Positions 1 to 6,817 are shown, counted from the first letter of the stretch. The stretch is DNA of 7,854 bases from Bacillota bacterium (GCA_023392395.1 JAEVZE010000489.1:1-7854); one strand, 5' to 3'. The notes: a model not told the origin generated them from the sequence alone. Numbers and translations are program-made.

Positions 1-2
1 CG

Positions 3-383
3 CTGGTGGTCACGGAGGGCGCACCCGAGGCGCAGGCGGCGGACAGCGTGCAGGCGAGCCCCAACGCGGTATTGGAGCGGGTGCGGCAGCACCTCATGGA
101 GCACTTTGCCGAGGAGCAGACCCTGGGCGCGCTGGCGGAGCGGTTCCACATCTCAAAATACCACCTGTCTCACGAGTTCAAGCGCCGCTACGGGGAGACA
201 CCCATCGAGTACCTGCTGCAGCAGCGCATCACCCGCGCCAAGGAGCTGCTGCGCTTCACCGATGGTACCGTTTCGGAGATCGCGCTGGCCTGCGGGTTCC
301 ACGAGCCCAGCTACTTCAACCGCCAGTTCAGGCGGGCCGAGGGCTTGAGCGCCTCGGAGTACCGCAACCGCTGGCAGGGGTGA
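3..383 (+). CDS. AraC-family transcriptional regulator, C-terminal part (5' end outside window)
   Basis: This is the DNA-binding end of an AraC/XylS-type regulator. The reading frame is open to the left edge (a CTG codon at 3-5), so the true start lies upstream; the GTG at 6 is not supported as a start. About 126 residues are visible. After a short Ala/Glu/Pro-rich linker comes the double helix-turn-helix domain. The first helix-turn-helix is around LGALAERFHISKYHLSHEF, followed by the connecting helix with RITRAKELL. The second is around VSEIALACGFHEPSYFNRQF, closing with the family signature ending in SASEYRNRW. The sensory or receiver part is missing, so it cannot be told whether this is a sugar-binding AraC protein or a YesN-like response regulator. 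It ends 114 bases before manC in the same direction. It could control the promoter there, but this is inference from position only. Confidence 0.93.
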   Translation: MVVTEGAPEAQAADSVQASPNAVLERVRQHLMEHFAEEQTLGALAERFHISKYHLSHEFKRRYGETPIEYLLQQRITRAKELLRFTDGTVSEIALACGFHEPSYFNRQFRRAEGLSASEYRNRWQG

Positions 384-421
384 TTCCGCAAGATAGTACC
401 GATATTTGGCAACATCGTCGC

Positions 422-450
422 TTCATACCGTACACATTGTGCCGTATACT
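422..450 (+). promoter_or_regulatory. Predicted sigma-70/A promoter of the GDP-fucose operon
   Basis: The -35 box is TTCATA (422-427, 4 of 6 matches to consensus) and the -10 box is TATACT (445-450, 5 of 6), separated by exactly 17 bases. Transcription would start near 457, giving a leader of about 40 bases before the GTG of manC. The spacer contains a small palindrome, CACA-T-TGTG (433-441), and a direct repeat CCGTA (428-432 and 442-446, 14 bases apart). Either could be part of a regulator site, but both are short enough to be chance. No terminator separates the upstream AraC gene, so read-through from it is possible too. Confidence 0.55.
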
Positions 451-467
451 GAGGTCTGTGACTTTCA

Positions 468-481
468 CCGCCCGTTGGCGG
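468..481 (+). promoter_or_regulatory. Small leader hairpin next to the manC ribosome binding site
   Basis: CCGCC (468-472) pairs with GGCGG (477-481) around the four-base loop CGTT. It lies in the predicted 5' leader, two bases before the GGAGG Shine-Dalgarno (484-488), which is 9 bases from the GTG start at 498. The hairpin does not cover the ribosome site. It could stabilise the mRNA 5' end or be incidental in GC-rich DNA. Confidence 0.3.
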
Positions 482-497
482 ATGGAGGAATTGACCT

Positions 498-1859
498 GTG
501 TATACGGTTCTTTTGTCTGGCGGCTCCGGGAAACGCCTTTGGCCGCTGTCGAACGACATCCGATCCAAGCAGTACCTGAAGCTCATCAGGCACGAGGCGG
601 AGGACAGGCCCTGCTCCATGGTGCAGCGGGTGTGGGCACAACTGGAGCGCGCGGGCCTCGAAAACCGGATGATCTGCGCCAGCTCCGGCCAGTGCGAGAT
701 CCTGAGGAGCCAGCTGGGGCGCGTGTCGATCGTGGCCGAGCCCAACCGGCGGGACACGTTTCCGGCGGTGGCGCTGGCCTGCGCGTACATCAAGAGCGCG
801 CTGGGCGGCGAGGACGGCGACGCGGTGTGTGTGATCCCGGTGGATCCATACACCGAGGCTTCCTATTTTGAGGGGATCAGGCGCCTGGAACGGGTGCTGG
901 CGGCCAGCGGCACCGACGTCGCACTGATGGGCGCGGCGCCGGACGAGCCCTCGGTAAAGTACGGCTACATCGTGCCCGGACGGCAGCGGGATGGGTATTT
1001 TGAGGTCGAGCGCTTCATCGAAAAGCCGGACCGGGACCTAGCCACTAAGCTGATCGAGCAGGGCGCGCTGTGGAACTGCGGCGTGTTCTGCTTTCGGCTG
1101 GGGCATGTGCTGGGCCGCCTGAAGCGCTACGGCGTGCCGGTGGACTACGACGCGCTGTACGATCAGTACGACCGGCTGCCCCGTGTCAGCTTCGATTACG
1201 AGGTGCTGGAGAAGGCGGATAGGCTGGCCGCGGTGCCCTTCCGGGGCATGTGGAGCGACCTGGGTACCTGGAGCGCGCTGTCGCGGCAGATGCGCCTGCC
1301 CTCCCTGGGCAACGTGCACATGAGCGGCTGCGAGGATACGAAGGTCATCAACGAGCTGGACCTGCCCGTCGTGGCGCTGGGCGCGAAGAACCTGATGGTG
1401 GTGGCGGCCTGGGACGGGATCCTGGTTGCGGATCAGGCGGCGGTCGACGGGATCAAGGACGCGGTCAAGGACATAAAGCTCAAGGCGATGTACGAGGAGC
1501 GGCGCTGGGGGACCATCAAGACCATCGACATCTCCGAGAACCAGGAGGGCTTCGTGCTGACGCGTAAGGTGTTGATGTTCGGCGGCCAATTCTCCAGCTA
1601 CCACTTTCACCGGGAGCGGGACGAGGCTGTGACCATTCTGCGGGGGCGGGGCGAACTGCAGGTGGAGGGCGTCACCACCACCATCCGCCAGGGCACGACC
1701 ATCACGATCCCCCGCAGCAAGCGCCACGGCTTTCGGTCCTTCGAGGATATGGAATTTTTGGAGACCCACATCGGGAAGTCCATCGGCGACGAGGACATCA
1801 ACCGGCTCACCTTCGACTGGAGCCGGATCCCCGCCATCGAAAGGGAGGAAGGGAAATGA
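498..1859 (+). CDS. manC: Mannose-1-phosphate guanylyltransferase with C-terminal cupin domain
   Basis: This enzyme makes GDP-mannose from mannose-1-phosphate and GTP in the cytoplasm, the activation step toward GDP-L-fucose. The GTG start is chosen because GGAGG stands at 484-488 and the nucleotide-binding signature GGSGKRLWPLS follows at residues 8-18. Other visible motifs are EPNRRDTFPA (81-90, where the family more often has EPxxRNTAPA), an Asp at 116 in IPVDPYTE, KYGYI near 154, FIEKP (173-177), WNCGVF (192-197) and WSDLGTW (252-258). A linker of about 70 residues leads to a cupin domain (roughly 335-450). Its putative metal ligands are His369, His371, Glu376 and His410. The length of 453 residues is slightly below the roughly 480 of bifunctional AlgA/ManC proteins. 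RRWG at 335-338 replaces their RPWG, so phosphomannose isomerase activity is not assured. The stop overlaps the gmd start by four bases (ATGA), implying translational coupling. Confidence 0.93.
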   Translation: MYTVLLSGGSGKRLWPLSNDIRSKQYLKLIRHEAEDRPCSMVQRVWAQLERAGLENRMICASSGQCEILRSQLGRVSIVAEPNRRDTFPAVALACAYIKSALGGEDGDAVCVIPVDPYTEASYFEGIRRLERVLAASGTDVALMGAAPDEPSVKYGYIVPGRQRDGYFEVERFIEKPDRDLATKLIEQGALWNCGVFCFRLGHVLGRLKRYGVPVDYDALYDQYDRLPRVSFDYEVLEKADRLAAVPFRGMWSDLGTWSALSRQMRLPSLGNVHMSGCEDTKVINELDLPVVALGAKNLMVVAAWDGILVADQAAVDGIKDAVKDIKLKAMYEERRWGTIKTIDISENQEGFVLTRKVLMFGGQFSSYHFHRERDEAVTILRGRGELQVEGVTTTIRQGTTITIPRSKRHGFRSFEDMEFLETHIGKSIGDEDINRLTFDWSRIPAIEREEGK

Positions 1860-2917
1860 AAAGGACGTTGATCACCGGCGTGAACGGGCAGGACGGCTCC
1901 TACCTGGCGGAGCTTCTTCTGGAGAAGGGGTACCAAGTGTGGGGATTGGTGCGCCGCTCGTCGGTCAACACGGCGGAGCGCATCGAGCACCTGTTTCAGG
2001 ACGGCCCCGGCGGCGGGTTCACCCTCCTGCACGGGGATTTGACCGACTCCATGAACCTCGTGCGCATCATCCAGGAGATCCGGCCGGACGAGATCTACAA
2101 CCTGGCCGCGCAGTCCCACGTGGCGGTCTCGTTCGAGGTGCCGGAGTACACGGCCAACGCCGACGGCGTGGGGACGCTCAGGGTGTTGGAGGCGGTGCGC
2201 ATGGCGGGGCTCGCGAAGACCTGCCGCGTCTACCAGGCGTCCACCAGCGAGCTCTACGGCAAGGCGGAGGAGGTCCCCCAGCGGGAGACGACGCCCTTCC
2301 ACCCCCGCTCCCCCTACGCGGTGGCGAAGCTCTACGCCTACTGGATCACGAAGCACTACCGCGAGGCCTACGGGATGTTCGCCTCGAACGGCATCCTGTT
2401 CAACCACGAGAGCGAGCGGCGGGGCGAGACGTTCGTCACCCGCAAGATCACGCTGGCGGCAGCACGCATCGCGGAAAGGCAGCAGGATTGCCTGTACCTG
2501 GGGAATTTGAACGCCAAGCGCGACTGGGGCTACGCCCGTGACTACGCTGAGTGCATGTGGCTAATCCTCCAGCACGACGTCCCAGACGACTTCGTGATCG
2601 CTACCGGCGAAACTCGCACGGTGAGGGAGTTTGCCGACCTGGCTTTCCGCTATGCGGGCATCGAGCTTGAGTGGTGGGGCGAGGGCCTGGAGGAGGTAGG
2701 GATCGGCCGTGTCTCCGGCAAGACCTTGGTGGCGGTGGATCCCAGGTTCTTCCGGCCCGCCGAGGTGGACCTGCTCCTGGGTGACCCCTCCAAGGCCCGA
2801 CGCCTTCTGGGTTGGAACCCCCGCAAGACGCCCTTTGAGGAGCTGGTCCGGCGCATGGTGGAGAGTGACTTGAAGCTGGTTCGGGAGGGCCGCCCGGCCT
2901 TCCGCGCTTTTGACTGA
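1856..2917 (+). CDS. gmd: GDP-mannose 4,6-dehydratase
   Basis: This NADP-dependent short-chain dehydrogenase (extended SDR) converts GDP-D-mannose to GDP-4-keto-6-deoxy-D-mannose, the committed step toward GDP-fucose and related 6-deoxyhexoses. The N-terminal Rossmann loop GVNGQDG is at residues 8-14, and RRSS (33-36) fits the NADP phosphate pocket. The catalytic residues stand in STSELYG (Thr130, Glu132) and YAVAK (Tyr154, Lys158). The family signature NHESERRGETFVTRKIT spans 183-199, and RDWGYARDY (222-230) follows. At 353 residues it is full length. The ATG at 1856 has GGGAGG at 1843-1848, seven bases upstream, and overlaps the manC stop as ATGA. By family knowledge the product can also feed GDP-rhamnose, GDP-perosamine or GDP-colitose routes, but the next gene, fcl, points to GDP-L-fucose. 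Confidence 0.96.
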   Translation: MKRTLITGVNGQDGSYLAELLLEKGYQVWGLVRRSSVNTAERIEHLFQDGPGGGFTLLHGDLTDSMNLVRIIQEIRPDEIYNLAAQSHVAVSFEVPEYTANADGVGTLRVLEAVRMAGLAKTCRVYQASTSELYGKAEEVPQRETTPFHPRSPYAVAKLYAYWITKHYREAYGMFASNGILFNHESERRGETFVTRKITLAAARIAERQQDCLYLGNLNAKRDWGYARDYAECMWLILQHDVPDDFVIATGETRTVREFADLAFRYAGIELEWWGEGLEEVGIGRVSGKTLVAVDPRFFRPAEVDLLLGDPSKARRLLGWNPRKTPFEELVRRMVESDLKLVREGRPAFRAFD

Positions 2918-2930
2918 GAGGGGAAACGCG

Positions 2931-3875
2931 ATGATGGAGCGAAGTGCGAAAATCTACGTGGCGGGGCACAGGGGCCTGGCGGGCTCGGCGATCCTACGCC
3001 AGCTATCGAAGCAGCGATACGAAAACATCGTTACCCGGAGCCATGGAGAGCTGGATTTGACACGTCAGGCGGAGGTGGATGCGTTCTTTGCTTTAGAAAA
3101 GCCGGATTATGTGTTCTTGTCGGCGGCCAGGGTGGGCGGTATCTGCGCCAACAGTCGATACCCTGCTCAGTTCTGCTACGATAATTTAATGATCTCGGCC
3201 AACGTGGTGGAGGCGGCCTTTCGCCACGGTGTACGGAAGCTGCTGTTCCTTGGCTCCTCCTGTATCTACCCTAGGCTTTGCCCGCAGCCCATCAAGGAGG
3301 AGTACCTCCTGAGTGGCGAGCTTGAGCCCACCAATGAAGGTTACGCCATCGCGAAGATCGCGGGGCTGGAGCTGTGTAAATTCTATCGCCGCCAGTACGG
3401 GTGCGACTTCATCTCTGCTATGCCTACGAACCTCTACGGCGTCAACGACAACTTCCACCCGGAGAATAGCCACGTGCTGCCCGCCCTCCTGCGCAGGTTC
3501 CATGACGCGAAGCACTCCAGCGCCCCCAGTGTGACACTCTGGGGCACAGGAGCGCCGTTGAGGGAATTCTTGTTCGTTGACGACATGGCCGAGGCGGTGG
3601 TGTTCCTCATGAACCGCTATTCCGGCGAGCGTCATGTGAACGTGGGCAGCGGCAAGGAGGTGAGCATCGCCACTCTGGCCGAAATTATCGCCGGCGTGGT
3701 GGGCTATACGGGCGAGATCGCCTTCGACCCCTCCAAACCCGACGGGACGCCAAGAAAGTTGCTGGACGTGTCCTTCCTCGCCTCGCTGGGCTGGACCAGT
3801 GGGACCGAGCTCAGGGAGGGAATCACCATAACCTATGAATGGTTCGTCGGCCAAGAGCGATTTGTGGAGAAGTAG
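2931..3875 (+). CDS. fcl: GDP-L-fucose synthase (GDP-4-keto-6-deoxymannose 3,5-epimerase/4-reductase)
   Basis: This enzyme epimerises C3 and C5 and then reduces C4 of GDP-4-keto-6-deoxymannose with NADPH, giving GDP-L-fucose. From the ATG at 2931 the protein has 314 residues, a normal family length. The dinucleotide loop GHRGLAG is at 12-18. All catalytic positions known from the E. coli enzyme can be matched with a constant offset of two: Ser109 and Cys111 in SSCIYP, Tyr138 and Lys142 in YAIAK, and His181 in ENSHVLP. MPTNLYG, REFLFVDDMA and NVGSG are further family signatures. The frame also opens with a TTG at 2910 inside gmd, but AGGGG at 2918-2922 sits eight bases before the ATG at 2931. 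A second ATG at 2934 is possible. The gap to gmd is 13 bases. Confidence 0.96.
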   Translation: MMERSAKIYVAGHRGLAGSAILRQLSKQRYENIVTRSHGELDLTRQAEVDAFFALEKPDYVFLSAARVGGICANSRYPAQFCYDNLMISANVVEAAFRHGVRKLLFLGSSCIYPRLCPQPIKEEYLLSGELEPTNEGYAIAKIAGLELCKFYRRQYGCDFISAMPTNLYGVNDNFHPENSHVLPALLRRFHDAKHSSAPSVTLWGTGAPLREFLFVDDMAEAVVFLMNRYSGERHVNVGSGKEVSIATLAEIIAGVVGYTGEIAFDPSKPDGTPRKLLDVSFLASLGWTSGTELREGITITYEWFVGQERFVEK

Positions 3876-3877
3876 TG

Positions 3878-5542
3878 ATGGGCGGGATAGACGTATGTGC
3901 GCTCCGTCGGGCGGCTCCGGATTCGCCCATCAGTGTCGTGGCCCCGGTGTTTCGTCAGCAGGACGGATCTGGGGCGAAAGCGCGCTCCGGCTGCGGGCTG
4001 GTCTTCGGCACCGGCGGGCTTCGTGGCGTCCTGGGGGCCGGTCCTGATCGGATGAACTGCCTTACGGTAGCACGGGCGACGGAAGGGCTGGCGGGATACT
4101 TGCTCTCTACGGGCGGGCGACGGGTGACTGTCGCCTACGACACCCGGAAGGGTTCCCAGGCGTTTGCCGCGGTCACGTCTGGCGTACTTGCCCTCCACGG
4201 AATCAGAGTGTGGATGTTCGAACAGCCTTTTCCGACTCCGATTCTCTCCTTTGCGGTGCGGGCACTAGGATGCGACGCAGGAGTGATGATTACTGCAAGT
4301 CACAACCCTGCCAATTACAACGGTTACAAGGTATACGGCGCAGATGGGGGCCAAATCACCGACGAGGTGGCAAAGGCTATCACGGAGCACATCCAGCGGG
4401 TAGACCATACCCAAGCATGGCTCCCCAGGGGTGAGTCAGGTGCAAGAGGCCTTGTGCGGCCGGTTCCCCCGGAGGTCTACCACGACTACATCCAAAAGAC
4501 CTTGTCCTGCCGATTGGTGGCAGGCGGGGTACGTCCGGTCTTGCGGCTGGCGTATACACCGCTGTACGGGACCGGGCTTTTGCCCGTGCGGGATGTCCTA
4601 TCCTGCATGCCCGGCATCGAGTTCGTGGAGGTGGCGGAACAGTGCGCACCCGATGGCAGCTTCCCAACATGCCCCAGGCCCAACCCGGAGCTTCGAGAGG
4701 CGCTTGCAGCGGGGATCGACACCGCCCGGCGGGAAGCGGCGGAGCTGCTTTTGGCCACCGACCCGGACTGCGACCGAGTAGGCGTGGCCGTCAGGCAGCG
4801 GGACGGCGATTACCGCGTGCTCACTGGGAACGAGGTTGGCTTGCTGATGATGGAGTACGTCTTATCCCGCAGACCAGATAGTCCGGGCGCGACGCGGGTG
4901 GTCTTCAAGACTGTCGTGACCAGCGATCTGGCGTTTTCCATCGCTAGGCGGTACGGCGCTGAGGTCAGGGAAGTGCTGACAGGCTTCAAGTACATCGGAG
5001 AAGCCATCGGGTGCATGGAGGCGAGGGGGGAAACGGACCGCTTTGCCTTCGGCTTTGAGGATAGTTGCGGCTATCTCGCCGGAACCCATGTGCGGGACAA
5101 GGATGGCGTGATGGCCTGCATGCTGGTGGCGGAGATGGCCCAGGCCTACGCCGCGGAAGGGAAGACGCTCGCCCAGGCCATGGACGCATTGTATGCGGAC
5201 TTTGGATATCTGAGTTCGCGACTGTTGAGCTTTGACATCCGAGAGCAGTTGCCCATGGAGGCGATGGCGGACGCAATGAAAAGGCTGCGCGCGCATCCTC
5301 CGGAAGTGCTGGGGTACGGCCCGGTCTGCTATGTGCGGGATTATCTGCCGGGGATCAGTGGCCTGCCGCCCAGCGACGTGCTATGCTTCGGGAACGCCGC
5401 GGGTGCCAAAGCGGTGGTTCGTCCCTCGGGCACGGAGCCCAAAATGAAAGTTTATCTGTCTGCGAAAGGGAAAAACACCGGGGATGTAGAACAGTTACTA
5501 GATAGAATGGCACGGCAGGTTGAGGGCTGGTTCGGCGCGTGA
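3878..5542 (+). CDS. Alpha-D-phosphohexomutase (phosphomannomutase/phosphoglucomutase, PgcA/PGM2-like)
   Basis: This enzyme moves phosphate between C6 and C1 of a hexose. In this operon the likely job is mannose-6-phosphate to mannose-1-phosphate, the substrate of ManC; glucose-phosphate activity is equally possible for this subfamily. All four active-site loops are visible (554-residue numbering): the phosphoserine loop TASHNP at 139-144 (Ser141), the metal loop DPDCDR at 295-300, the sugar loop GFEDSCGY at 392-399, and the phosphate loop RPSGTEPK at 515-522. FGTGGLRG (43-50) and YNGYKVYG next to the serine loop are typical of the PgcA/PGM2 branch. The start is placed at ATG 3878 because GGAGAAG is at 3866-3872 and the fcl stop is only two bases away. 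An in-frame ATG at 3839 inside fcl would add 13 residues with no homology. The first 42 residues look unlike the usual helical leader of this branch. Substrate choice cannot be read from sequence. Confidence 0.9.
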   Translation: MGGIDVCALRRAAPDSPISVVAPVFRQQDGSGAKARSGCGLVFGTGGLRGVLGAGPDRMNCLTVARATEGLAGYLLSTGGRRVTVAYDTRKGSQAFAAVTSGVLALHGIRVWMFEQPFPTPILSFAVRALGCDAGVMITASHNPANYNGYKVYGADGGQITDEVAKAITEHIQRVDHTQAWLPRGESGARGLVRPVPPEVYHDYIQKTLSCRLVAGGVRPVLRLAYTPLYGTGLLPVRDVLSCMPGIEFVEVAEQCAPDGSFPTCPRPNPELREALAAGIDTARREAAELLLATDPDCDRVGVAVRQRDGDYRVLTGNEVGLLMMEYVLSRRPDSPGATRVVFKTVVTSDLAFSIARRYGAEVREVLTGFKYIGEAIGCMEARGETDRFAFGFEDSCGYLAGTHVRDKDGVMACMLVAEMAQAYAAEGKTLAQAMDALYADFGYLSSRLLSFDIREQLPMEAMADAMKRLRAHPPEVLGYGPVCYVRDYLPGISGLPPSDVLCFGNAAGAKAVVRPSGTEPKMKVYLSAKGKNTGDVEQLLDRMARQVEGWFGA

Positions 5543-5658
5543 ACCCCGAGGGAAAAGCTAGGCGCGATTGATTCAAACATGCTACCGACGGCGCGGACAG
5601 CCCTAACCCCCTTCGCTCAATCCAGAGCTCACATCAATGATGAACCGAGGTTAAGAAT

Positions 5659-6624
5659 GTGAATAGAACGGCCGTCAAGTTGCTGATGTGCCTGATCCTC
5701 GCTGTACTGCTGGCCGCAGTGCCAGCCAGTGCCGACAGCCCAGTCGGTCACTGGTCGGGGTCGTTCGGTGGGGAAGGGAGGAGCAGCTCCGCTTCCGCCA
5801 CCTTCCGCAGCGATGGCAGCTGCACGCTGCATGCGATGGGCTTCTCCGCCTCCGGCAGCTACGGTGGCGGGCGCATCCACGTCTCCGCCTACGGGTACAG
5901 CATGTCACTGTCGTATTCCTGCCATGGAAATCGCATGACCATCCGCGGCAGCAAGGGCAAATACTCCGGCAGTATGAGTCTGCGCAGGACGGGCTCGAGC
6001 GGTGACTCGGAGGAAGCACTGCTGGCGGAGACGGCCAGCCTGTATGGCCAATGGACCGCGGAGCAGGACGGTGTGCGCTACGATGTCGAGTTCTACCAGG
6101 ACGGCTTTGCGTACTGGGTGGAGACGCCGGCGCCGGACACCGGCGCGCAAGGGAAGACGGAGGCGCGCGCCTACGGGGCTCGCTTGACACCATCCAAGGA
6201 CGCGCTGACCCTGACGCCGCTGGACACCGCTTTGGCCGCAGACGTACCCGCCTTGTGGGCGGAGGCCGGGCAAGAGACGGAGAAATCCTGGACGATTTCC
6301 TACAAAGCCAAGGGCGGTAGCCTTGTGCTTTCCAGCGGGAATGGCGCACTTTTGACTCTGAACCGGATTGGGGATGTGGACGCGGCACCCCCACAGACGC
6401 TGTTCCGGCCGTACATCAGGCTGGAGAAGGGTGACAAGGGCGAGGCGGTGAAGCAGCTGCAGGATGCGCTGGCGGCTGCGGGATACCTGGACGGCGCGGC
6501 GGATGGCGCGTTCGGCGCCAAGACCCGGGCGGCCGTAAAATCCTTCCAGTCCGCTCAAGGCCTGCATGCCGATGGCGTCGCCGGTCACGACGTGCTGACG
6601 GCCCTGTACAAGGACGGGCTTTGA
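5659..6624 (+). CDS. Secreted protein with two related beta-type modules and a C-terminal PG_binding_1 domain
   Basis: The precise function is not recognised. The GTG start has GAGG at 5647-5650, eight bases upstream. Residues 1-25 form a signal peptide: Arg3/Lys7, a hydrophobic core (8-21), then Ala23-Ser-Ala25 with probable cleavage before Asp26. Cys11 lies within the core after Met, so it is not a lipobox. Two modules follow, about 28-112 and 127-238. They share a G-x-W opening (30-32, 130-132), an F-x-x-D-G turn (49-53, 145-149) and a similar end (SYSCHG to LRRTG; SYKAKG to LNRIG). They look like small lipocalin-like beta folds. Cys55 and Cys88, both in the first module, could form a disulphide. 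A peptidoglycan-binding domain fills about 252-318, with GDKGEAVKQLQDAL, DGAFGAKTRAAVKSFQ and GVAG. The protein probably sits in the cell wall. No catalytic domain is seen. It lies 116 bases after the operon in the same direction, with no clear promoter of its own. Confidence 0.85.
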   Translation: MNRTAVKLLMCLILAVLLAAVPASADSPVGHWSGSFGGEGRSSSASATFRSDGSCTLHAMGFSASGSYGGGRIHVSAYGYSMSLSYSCHGNRMTIRGSKGKYSGSMSLRRTGSSGDSEEALLAETASLYGQWTAEQDGVRYDVEFYQDGFAYWVETPAPDTGAQGKTEARAYGARLTPSKDALTLTPLDTALAADVPALWAEAGQETEKSWTISYKAKGGSLVLSSGNGALLTLNRIGDVDAAPPQTLFRPYIRLEKGDKGEAVKQLQDALAAAGYLDGAADGAFGAKTRAAVKSFQSAQGLHADGVAGHDVLTALYKDGL

Positions 6625-6668
6625 CACGCGGCGAAGTTGAGCAGACTAATCTGCCGACATGAGAAAGA

Positions 6669-6723
6669 GACAAAATGGGCTGCCTCGAGGCGAGCGTGTC
6701 GCAACGAGGCAGCCCATTTTGTC
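6669..6723. terminator. Bidirectional intrinsic terminator between convergent genes
   Basis: A 19-bp perfect inverted repeat has GACAAAATGGGCTGCCTCG (6669-6687) as its left arm and the exact reverse complement at 6705-6723. Inside the 17-base loop, GCGA (6690-6693) can pair with TCGC (6699-6702), lengthening the structure. The A4/T4 tracts at the stem base give a U-run on either strand. On the minus strand it is followed by a further pyrimidine stretch (complement of 6660-6668), so it is probably the stronger terminator for the solute-binding protein gene. On the plus strand it lies 45 bases after the stop of the secreted protein gene. Confidence 0.88.
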
Positions 6724-6726
6724 GCT

Positions 6727-6765
6727 GGGGGGGGCGAAGAGAGGGGGCGCGGGGATGTTGCAGGG
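6727..6765 (+). other. G-run cluster (possible G-quadruplex; C-rich on the opposite strand)
   Basis: Runs of 8, 5, 4 and 3 G stand at 6727-6734, 6743-6747, 6751-6754 and 6763-6765, separated by 8, 3 and 8 bases, just past the terminator hairpin. Splitting the first run gives four G-tracts with one 8-base loop, slightly outside the strict G-quadruplex rule. A minus-strand transcript would be C-rich and G-poor here, as in Rho-loading sites. Function is speculative. Confidence 0.35.
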
Positions 6766-6786
6766 TTTTGCGACGAGGAGTACATA

Positions 6787-6817
6787 GGACTGTGTCTGGG
6801 ACTGTGAGGGAACTGTG
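6787..6817. repeat. Three spaced copies of ACTGTG
   Basis: ACTGTG occurs at 6789-6794, 6801-6806 and 6812-6817, each preceded by two or three G (with one extra A in the third), at steps of 12 and 11 bases, close to one DNA helical turn. It lies between the terminator and the 3' end of the convergent solute-binding protein gene. It may be a degenerate tandem repeat or a protein-binding cluster; it belongs to no known family I recognise. Confidence 0.4.

Noticed and set aside
311..853. Minus-strand open frame of 180 codons across the AraC gene end and the manC start
   Set aside because: It crosses the promoter region and the well-supported plus-strand genes, has no ribosome site and resembles no protein family.
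1038..2407. Two long minus-strand open frames (1038-1769 and 1607-2407) opposite manC and gmd
   Set aside because: They mirror the G/C-rich third positions of the real genes; their translations are low-complexity and rich in His, Arg, Val and Leu, with no motifs.
2910..2930. TTG at 2910 as the start of fcl
   Set aside because: It would place the start inside gmd ahead of the AGGGG ribosome site, which is correctly spaced for the ATG at 2931.
1856..3875. Horizontal transfer boundary within the operon
   Set aside because: Codon third positions seem somewhat less G/C-rich in fcl and the mutase than in manC and early gmd, but the change is gradual, was not counted, and the gene junctions are intact.
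3839..3877. ATG at 3839 as the start of the phosphohexomutase
   Set aside because: It lies inside the conserved end of fcl without its own ribosome site; the added 13 residues are just fcl DNA in another frame.
5543..5658. Terminator or promoter between the mutase and the secreted protein gene
   Set aside because: Only a 5-bp stem (GGTTC 5529-5533 with GAACC 5541-5545) without a T-run, and no -35/-10 pair of useful quality, could be found; only the GAGG ribosome site is supported.
6641..6654. Short hairpin GCAGA-CTAA-TCTGC after the secreted protein gene
   Set aside because: Five base pairs with no following T-run; the much stronger hairpin lies 15 bases downstream.
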